A stretch of DNA of 64,000 bases from Bacteroidetes bacterium 47-18. GTDB lineage: Bacteria; Bacteroidota; Bacteroidia; Chitinophagales; Chitinophagaceae. The position numbers were made by a program, and so were the translations under genes. The notes under the pieces were generated by a model. That model ran no database searches and was not told the origin of the DNA. It worked only from the letters and a program-made list of their open reading frames with translations. The stretch's first letter is position 1, and each line of letters starts with the position of its first letter. Below, piece by piece: positions 58,163-64,000 of this stretch. The stretch spans positions 1-64,000 of the forward strand of contig MKSF01000023.1 in the NCBI GenBank assembly GCA_001897155.1, in the 5' to 3' direction.

Positions 58163-59361
58163 GACCTGATAATTTCTAATTCCTGTATCTGCTTTTCCAC
58201 AGATGCCTTTGTTATTTTATCTTTTTCATTCTGTTCCATCTCTTCCACATACCTGCTGACGCTCAGGATAATGCCTATCGCAATACAGTTAAACCATATG
58301 GACGATCCTCCCATGCTCATCAGCGGCAAGGTCAGCCCCGTGACTGGAAGCAGGTTGACCGCGACTCCCATATTCACAAAAGCCTGGAAGACCATGGTCA
58401 CGCTGAGGGCTATGACCAGGAAGGAACCGAATGCGTAAGGAATACGCCTGAATATCTGTATGCTTCTCCACAGCAGGGTAAGATAGATGAGCATCAGTCC
58501 TACCGCACCGATCACACCGTATTCCTCGATAAGCATGGCAAATATCATATCGGAATAAGGATGCGGCAGGTAATCCCTGGCCCAGCTGTTGCCCGGGCCT
58601 TTCCCTATGAAGCTGCCGTTGGCGATCGCTATCTTGGCCTGGTTCACCTGGAAGTTATCGTCAGCATCTCCTTTTCCCATATAGGTCTCTATCCGCTTTT
58701 CCCAGGTTTCCGCCCTGCCTATACCGGTAGCTTTGGAGAAGCCGTACAGGCCCGCTACCGCTATGATGCCTACCAGTCCCAGCAGGAGTATGTGCTTCAT
58801 ACTGACCCTGCCTATAAAGAACATGATACAGCACGTGAGCAATAACAATAATGCCGTTGATAAGTTGGCAACCCCGATCAGCAGCACGATCAGCAGCACC
58901 GGGCACAGAATGGGGATCACAAATCCTTTCCAGAGATCTTTGATATTGTCCTGGCGCAGGCTCAGCATTTTGGCCAGGTACATAAAGATGGCCAGCTTGG
59001 CCAGGTCTGAGGTCTGGAAGGAGATATTGATCACCGGGATGGTGAGCCAGCGGGCTCCGTCATTCAGTGTGGTACCTACACCCGATAAGGTCAGGATCAG
59101 CAAAGGAATACTTGCCAGGAACAAATAAGACGCCCATTTCTTGAACTTCACGTAATTGATCCTGTGAAATATAAAAATGATAACGAAGCCCAGCACATAC
59201 TTGAATGCATGGCTCAGAAAGAAATGGTTCTCTCCCATTCCCTTACGCCAGGCTAAAGACCCGGTGGCACTGTAGATCACTACCGAGCTCCAGAAGAAGA
59301 GCAGCAGTACCACGGCCCAGATGCCCTTGTCACCTTTAATATATTTCCTTATTACTTCCAT
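58159..59361 (-). CDS. ftsW: Peptidoglycan polymerase FtsW
   Basis: A 400-residue SEDS protein with about ten transmembrane helices. The typical loop NDGARWLTIPVINISFQTSD and the end motif LLPVTGLTLPLMSMGGSSIW are visible, with ARDYLPHPYSDMIFAMLIEE as the family core. FtsW polymerises glycan chains at the septum with FtsI. It lies between murD and murG, and overlaps murG by four bases. Confidence 0.96.
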   Translation of the reverse strand: MEVIRKYIKGDKGIWAVVLLLFFWSSVVIYSATGSLAWRKGMGENHFFLSHAFKYVLGFVIIFIFHRINYVKFKKWASYLFLASIPLLILTLSGVGTTLNDGARWLTIPVINISFQTSDLAKLAIFMYLAKMLSLRQDNIKDLWKGFVIPILCPVLLIVLLIGVANLSTALLLLLTCCIMFFIGRVSMKHILLLGLVGIIAVAGLYGFSKATGIGRAETWEKRIETYMGKGDADDNFQVNQAKIAIANGSFIGKGPGNSWARDYLPHPYSDMIFAMLIEEYGVIGAVGLMLIYLTLLWRSIQIFRRIPYAFGSFLVIALSVTMVFQAFVNMGVAVNLLPVTGLTLPLMSMGGSSIWFNCIAIGIILSVSRYVEEMEQNEKDKITKASVEKQIQELEIIRS

Positions 59362-59382
59362 TGCACTTTATTTCTTTTTACT

Positions 59383-60732
59383 TTAAAGTTCCCTTACCGC
59401 GATCTTGAACTGCTCACCCCTGTCCTCGAAATTCTTGAACAGGTCAAAGCTGGCACAACCGGGAGAGAGCAGCACCACATCGCCTTCCCTGGCCAGGAAG
59501 TAAGCGGTCTTTACGGCATCTTTTGCCGAACGTGTGTCCACGATATCCGTAACCACATTATCAAAGGCCTGGTGTATAAGGTCGTTATTGATACCTAAAC
59601 ATACGATAGCCTTTACCTTCTCCTTTACCAGGTCCATGATCTCATTATAATCGTTCCCCTTATCCTGTCCTCCGAGTATCAATACCACATCCTTCGTCAT
59701 GCTTTCCAGGGCATACCAGACAGAGTTGAGATTGGTGCCTTTACTGTCATTGATGAATTCCACTCCGCCCACTGTCGCAACATATTCCAGCCTGTGATCC
59801 AATCCGTTGAATGTTGAAAAACTTTCTCTTAAAAATTCATTCCTGATGCCTGCAGCCTTAGCTGATATACCCGCCGCCATAGTGTTGTAATAATTATGTT
59901 TGCCTTTGATCATCAAATCATTGATGGATTGCTGGAAGTTCTCATCGTTTACATTGATCTGAATGTTGTCGTTCTTAAAGAGTGCGCCGTTTTTCTGGTT
60001 AAATAGTTTCTCGTTCATCGTAATGGTCAATAATTGTGAATGTATTTTGGTTTCGGTTAGTTTCGCTTGTATAACAGGGTCATCCACATTGATCACTGCA
60101 TAATCTGCAGCCTCCTGGTTTTTGAAAATGTTGAACTTGGCCTGTATGTATTCATCATAATTGTAATTATACCTGTCCAGGTGATCCGGTGTGATATTCA
60201 GCAGTACCGCTATATCCGGCCGGAAGGTTTCAATATCATCCAGTTGAAAGCTGCTCACTTCTATGATATACCAGTCTGCAGGCTGCAAAGCGACCCGCTT
60301 CGCAAAGCTGATACCGATATTGCCCACCAGCGCCGCATCCAGACCGGCTTTCACAAATACATTGTGCGTCAGGGTAGTCGTGGTGCTTTTACCATTACTG
60401 CCGGTGATGGCTACGATCTTACTGTTATTAATAAACCTGTAAGCCCATTCGATCTCACTGATGACCCTTATGCCCTTTTCCCTGATCTTTCTGACCACCG
60501 GCGCCTTTTCAGGTATGCCGGGACTTTTTACGACCAGTCCGGCCTGCAATATCTTCGCTTCATCATGCCCCTGCTCTTCAAAAGGTATCTCCCAGGACAA
60601 CAGCTCCTTCTTATAGGTATCCTTTATATTGCCGTAATCGGAGACCCATACATCGTATCCCTGCTTTTTGGCCAGGATAGCAGCCCCGTTACCACTCTCG
60701 CCCGCACCCAATATAACAACCAGTTCCGCCAT
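59383..60732 (-). CDS. murD: UDP-MurNAc-L-Ala:D-glutamate ligase MurD
   Basis: A 449-residue Mur ligase. UDP-binding start VILGAGESGNGAAILAKKQG, ATP loop AITGSNGKSTTTTLTHNVF, then EVSSFQLDDIETFRPDIAVL and NITPDHLDRY. The late motif FINDSKGTNLNSVWYALESM is the MurD signature. It adds D-Glu to UDP-MurNAc-L-Ala. Followed 21 bp later by ftsW. Confidence 0.96.
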   Translation of the reverse strand: MAELVVILGAGESGNGAAILAKKQGYDVWVSDYGNIKDTYKKELLSWEIPFEEQGHDEAKILQAGLVVKSPGIPEKAPVVRKIREKGIRVISEIEWAYRFINNSKIVAITGSNGKSTTTTLTHNVFVKAGLDAALVGNIGISFAKRVALQPADWYIIEVSSFQLDDIETFRPDIAVLLNITPDHLDRYNYNYDEYIQAKFNIFKNQEAADYAVINVDDPVIQAKLTETKIHSQLLTITMNEKLFNQKNGALFKNDNIQINVNDENFQQSINDLMIKGKHNYYNTMAAGISAKAAGIRNEFLRESFSTFNGLDHRLEYVATVGGVEFINDSKGTNLNSVWYALESMTKDVVLILGGQDKGNDYNEIMDLVKEKVKAIVCLGINNDLIHQAFDNVVTDIVDTRSAKDAVKTAYFLAREGDVVLLSPGCASFDLFKNFEDRGEQFKIAVREL

Positions 60733-60734
60733 CC

Positions 60735-62006
60735 TTACTGAATTTTTAAAGTCACAACACTTAATACGGCCAGCACGATACCGATGATCCAGAAACGCGT
60801 CACGATCTTGCTTTCATGGTAACCCAGCTTCTGGTAATGATGGTGCAGCGGCGACATCAGGAAGATGCGGCGGCCCTCACCGTATTTCCGCTTCGTATAT
60901 TTAAAGTAAGCCACCTGCAGCACCACCGACAGGTTCTCCACGAGGAAGATACCGCAGATAATGGGTATGAGCAGCTCCTTTCTTACTATGATAGCCAGCG
61001 AGGCGATGATACCGCCAAGCGCCAGGCTGCCCGTATCTCCCATGAATACCTGTGCAGGGTGGGCATTATACCACAGGAAACCGATACACGCGCCGACAAA
61101 CGCGCCGACAAATATGGACAGCTCGCCCAGGTTGGGAATGTGCATGATATTAAGGTATTCCGCGAATATATAGTTACCGGACAGGTAGGCAAATATGCCG
61201 AACGTCAGCCCGCTGATGGCAGAGACACCTGTTGCCAGACCATCTATCCCGTCCGTAATATTGGCGCCGTTGGATACTGCCGTGATAATGAATATCACGA
61301 ACAGGATATATAACGTTGGCGTCAGCCATTTCTCCGCTTGCTCTCCCGCAAATGAAGATATCTTGCTATAGCTCAGCTCATGATTCTTGGTGAACGGCAC
61401 GGTAGTGACCGGGGCCTTTACCTGTACATAGGTATGTGACTGCCCCTTATCATCCAGCCGGGTATAAGGATCGGATACGATCTTTTCCGTGGCGCTGTAC
61501 AGTATAGGCGTGTTCTCCTTGACCTCTCTCGTGATCACAATATCATTATGGTAATACATCGTATAGCCTATAATGATGCCCAGACCGATCTGTCCTATGA
61601 TCTTGAACCTGCCCTGCAGGCCTTCCTTATTCTTTTTGAATACCTTGATGTAATCATCTATGAACCCTATCAGCCCCAGCCATACCGCGGAAAGCAGCAT
61701 CATCAGGATATAGATATTTTTAAGGTTGGCAAAAAGCAATGTAGGGATCACCATGCCTGCAATGATCATGATACCGCCCATGGTAGGTGTGCCCCTCTTG
61801 GTCTTCTCGCCTTCAAGTCCCAGGTCACGGATCGTTTCTCCTATCTGCCTGCGCTGCAGCAGGAGGATCATCCGCTTACCGAATACCAGGGTGATGACCA
61901 GTGACAGTATAACGGCCATGGCAGCCCTGAAAGTGATGAAGTGAAACAACCCCGCACCTGTAAGTGTAAAATGCTCTCTTAAATAGCTGAATAAATGATA
62001 CAACAT
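60735..62006 (-). CDS. mraY: Phospho-MurNAc-pentapeptide transferase MraY, with central insert
   Basis: A 423-residue membrane enzyme that makes lipid I. Family motifs: [19 protein letters not shown], then [16 protein letters not shown] and [19 protein letters not shown] with the catalytic Asp pair region, and [19 protein letters not shown]. The usual length is about 360; about 60 extra residues (from about 165, including [20 protein letters not shown] and [16 protein letters not shown]) form a hydrophilic insert, presumably outside the membrane, also found in Bacteroidota relatives. Stop and murD start are three bases apart. Confidence 0.95.
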   Translation of the reverse strand: MLYHLFSYLREHFTLTGAGLFHFITFRAAMAVILSLVITLVFGKRMILLLQRRQIGETIRDLGLEGEKTKRGTPTMGGIMIIAGMVIPTLLFANLKNIYILMMLLSAVWLGLIGFIDDYIKVFKKNKEGLQGRFKIIGQIGLGIIIGYTMYYHNDIVITREVKENTPILYSATEKIVSDPYTRLDDKGQSHTYVQVKAPVTTVPFTKNHELSYSKISSFAGEQAEKWLTPTLYILFVIFIITAVSNGANITDGIDGLATGVSAISGLTFGIFAYLSGNYIFAEYLNIMHIPNLGELSIFVGAFVGACIGFLWYNAHPAQVFMGDTGSLALGGIIASLAIIVRKELLIPIICGIFLVENLSVVLQVAYFKYTKRKYGEGRRIFLMSPLHHHYQKLGYHESKIVTRFWIIGIVLAVLSVVTLKIQ

Positions 62007-62013
62007 ACTTCGG

Positions 62014-63477
62014 TTATCTTTCTAATAATGTAAACATATGAATGAGCTGTTCCTTATCATCAAAATGATGCTTTACGCCGTTGATCTCCTGGTACGTCTC
62101 ATGTCCTTTTCCTGCAAGCAGTATGATGCTTTCCGGCGATGCCATGCTTACCGCCACGCGTATGGCTTCCTGCCTGTCGGTAATCCTCAGGTACTTCCGT
62201 TTCATAGAGACAGGCACGCCCTGTTCCATATCATCCAGGATCACTTCCGGGTTTTCGCTTCTCGGGTTATCCGAGGTAAATATTACTTTAGTGCTATGCG
62301 TGACGGCCACCTCGGCCATTTCGGGCCTTTTGGAAGTGTCCCTGTCACCGCCGCAGCCTACTACCGTTATCACTTCCTTATCCTGGCTGAACTGCCGGAT
62401 GGTGCTCAGCACGTTCAGCAACGCATCCGGCGTATGGGCATAGTCCACGATGCCCAGGATATGATCCGCAGCGGAACGTATGGTCTCAAACCTGCCCGCA
62501 GCGCCTTTTAGCTCACTTAATATTTCCAGTACCCGCCGCGCAGGCATACCCAGGTTCAGGGCTGCGCCGTACACGGCCAGGATATTATAGGCATTGAATA
62601 ATCCGTTCAGCCTGAAGTGCACCTCCTGCTGACCGATCAGCATCAGTAAGCCGTCCAGCTCATTCTCCAGCACTTTGCCTTTGTAATCCGCAGGCACCCT
62701 CAGCGCATAGGTCTTACGGGCGGCCTTTGTATTCTGCAGCATCACCAGCCCTCTCTTATCATCCGCATTGACAATAGCAAAAGCCTCTTTTTTCAGGCCA
62801 TCGAAAAAGGCTTTCTTGGCCTGGAGGTAAGCGTCAAATGTTTTATGATAATCCAGGTGGTCGTGCGTAAGGTTGGTAAATAAGGCACCGTCAAAATCCA
62901 CGCCCGCTATGCGTTGCTGGGATACTGCGTGAGAGCTTACTTCCATAAAGACATACTCACATCCCGCTTCGTACATAGTATTCATAAGCTGCTGCAGCGA
63001 TATCGCATCCGGCGTCGTATGCGTGGCAGGCACTACCTTATGGCCGATATAATTGGCAACCGTAGAGATCAGCCCGCAAGTATAGCCCAGCTTCTGAAAC
63101 AGCTGGAACAGCAGGGTCGCTACTGTCGTCTTGCCATTCGTACCGGTCACACCTACGACTTTCATCTCCCTGGACGGGTGATCGTAAAAGACCGCAGCTA
63201 TGCCACCCATTACAGCCGTCACATCCGGCACCTTAATATAACAAACGTCCGCAGCGATTACTTCCGGCAATGTATCACACACCACAGCCACTGCACCGGC
63301 CTCCACCGCCCTGGCAATAAATCCATGACCATCTGCATGAGCGCCGCGCACTGCGAAGAACAGTGTACCCTGACGCACCTTTCTTGAATCGAGCGCCAGG
63401 TCCTGCACCATATGCTGCCGGTCTCCCCTGGTCTCTGCATCCTGCAGATGTTGAATTAATGCTGCTACCGTTTTCAA
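62014..63477 (-). CDS. murE: UDP-MurNAc-tripeptide ligase MurE
   Basis: A 487-residue Mur ligase. The ATP loop is [19 protein letters not shown], followed by [20 protein letters not shown] and [20 protein letters not shown]. The substrate motif [11 protein letters not shown] is of the meso-diaminopimelate type (DNPR) rather than the lysine type (DNPA), so this organism probably makes meso-DAP peptidoglycan. It lies between mraY (7 bp) and the ftsI-like gene. Confidence 0.96.
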   Translation of the reverse strand: MKTVAALIQHLQDAETRGDRQHMVQDLALDSRKVRQGTLFFAVRGAHADGHGFIARAVEAGAVAVVCDTLPEVIAADVCYIKVPDVTAVMGGIAAVFYDHPSREMKVVGVTGTNGKTTVATLLFQLFQKLGYTCGLISTVANYIGHKVVPATHTTPDAISLQQLMNTMYEAGCEYVFMEVSSHAVSQQRIAGVDFDGALFTNLTHDHLDYHKTFDAYLQAKKAFFDGLKKEAFAIVNADDKRGLVMLQNTKAARKTYALRVPADYKGKVLENELDGLLMLIGQQEVHFRLNGLFNAYNILAVYGAALNLGMPARRVLEILSELKGAAGRFETIRSAADHILGIVDYAHTPDALLNVLSTIRQFSQDKEVITVVGCGGDRDTSKRPEMAEVAVTHSTKVIFTSDNPRSENPEVILDDMEQGVPVSMKRKYLRITDRQEAIRVAVSMASPESIILLAGKGHETYQEINGVKHHFDDKEQLIHMFTLLER

Positions 63478-63491
63478 TGGTTATATGGTTT

Positions 63492-64000
63492 TTAACTTAA
63501 AGTAATAATGATCTGCTGCCCTTTCCTTATGCTCGTCTTTGGCGCTAACGACTGGCTGGTTACCCGTCCCATTCCCTGCACCTGCACGATCATACCTGCT
63601 CTTTCCAGCATATATACCGCGTCCTTAACGCCCATGCCCACCACATCGGGCACTTTACCTTTTTCCACTATCTGCTGCTCGGTATTGAATATATTCCCGT
63701 TCAGCCTGGCCGTTACGAAGCCCTCGGCATTGCTTACCCCTGCGGGAGCCTGCAGACCCAGGACACTGAACACCTGCCTCATATCATCGCTGTTGCCGCT
63801 TTTCACCACCAGCGACCTGTTCCTGCCATACTCCTGTACCGGCGGATTCCAGCCCCCGATATGCAGGGCATACAGCTTATCCGCGATCACCTTGAACACC
63901 GGGGCAGCTACCACAGCACCATAGTAGGCACCGTGAGGAACGGAACGTACAAGCACCATAACCGTATATTTGGGGTTATCTGCCGGGAAGTAGCCCACAA
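63492..64000 (-). CDS. ftsI: Penicillin-binding protein FtsI, C-terminal part (continues off the window)
   Basis: Only the end of the gene is inside the window. The visible residues begin in the transpeptidase domain (YTVMVLVRSVPHGAYYGAVV, APVFKVIADKLYALHI) and continue to one PASTA-like domain (KVPDVVGMGVKDAVYMLERA, MIVQVQGMGRV). The reading frame runs past 64000, so the start is unseen. FtsI cross-links septal peptidoglycan with FtsW. It precedes murE as expected in a dcw cluster. Confidence 0.92.
   Translation of the reverse strand, partial: VGYFPADNPKYTVMVLVRSVPHGAYYGAVVAAPVFKVIADKLYALHIGGWNPPVQEYGRNRSLVVKSGNSDDMRQVFSVLGLQAPAGVSNAEGFVTARLNGNIFNTEQQIVEKGKVPDVVGMGVKDAVYMLERAGMIVQVQGMGRVTSQSLAPKTSIRKGQQIIITLS

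Noticed and set aside
57077-58438. Plus-strand frame of 453 codons across murG and ftsW
   Set aside because: It runs antisense to two clear dcw genes and its translation has no domain.

Overview
The window looks like chromosomal DNA of a Bacteroidota bacterium, most likely of the Chitinophagaceae type. The evidence is the gene order of the division and cell-wall cluster, the large secreted Rhs-like operon, an ECF42-type sigma factor with its YCII partner, LytTR signalling, and promoters of the form TAnnTTTG. The genus is an inference from gene content only.

Layout. (1) 1-12162, minus strand: one long operon of exported proteins. In transcription order it holds a 909-aa probable outer-membrane protein, a 373-aa secreted protein, an OmpH/Skp-like chaperone, a small lipoprotein, a 1974-aa Rhs/YD-like protein, a LolA-like protein and the start of another exported protein that runs off the window. 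(2) 12515-17511: an ECF42 sigma factor with ABM-like and YCII-like partners, a GNAT acetyltransferase, an AlkD-like protein, a DinB protein and a Crp/Fnr regulator. (3) 17640-37153, plus strand: a sulfide/persulfide/thiosulfate island. It holds sulfide:quinone reductase, two half-size YeeE/YedE transporters flanking a porin, a Crp/Fnr regulator, an MFS carrier, TauE and YeiH exporters, two MBL-rhodanese fusions, three single rhodaneses, a peroxiredoxin, thioredoxin, and small membrane and haem proteins. A methyltransferase pseudogene also lies here. (4) 37351-43741: a TPR histidine kinase, a LytTR regulator and five small membrane or exported proteins. (5) 44153-48606: an AT-rich defence island with an ABC-three-component-like cassette and a cyclase-like gene, next to two identical tRNA-Asp genes. 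(6) 49161-51400: a luciferase-like oxidoreductase and a glycosyltransferase. (7) 51529-64000, minus strand: the dcw cluster ftsZ-ftsA-ftsQ-murC-murG-ftsW-murD-mraY-murE-ftsI (partial), listed right to left in transcription.

How it works together. Six promoters in the sulfur island carry a TGTAAC-N4-GTTACA-like palindrome whose first base lies exactly 37 nt upstream of the -7 element. That places it where a Crp/Fnr activator would sit. The regulator encoded inside the island (21789-22427), with a Cys-rich patch in its sensor domain, is the obvious candidate. The island would take up or export sulfur species, oxidise sulfide to persulfide at the membrane, and handle persulfide with the MBL-rhodanese, rhodanese and thioredoxin proteins. 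Three copies of a small inverted-repeat element (MITE-like) lie immediately upstream of three promoters of the same island. The LytTR pair has its own 21-bp-phased direct repeats upstream of the kinase gene and upstream of the next transcription unit.
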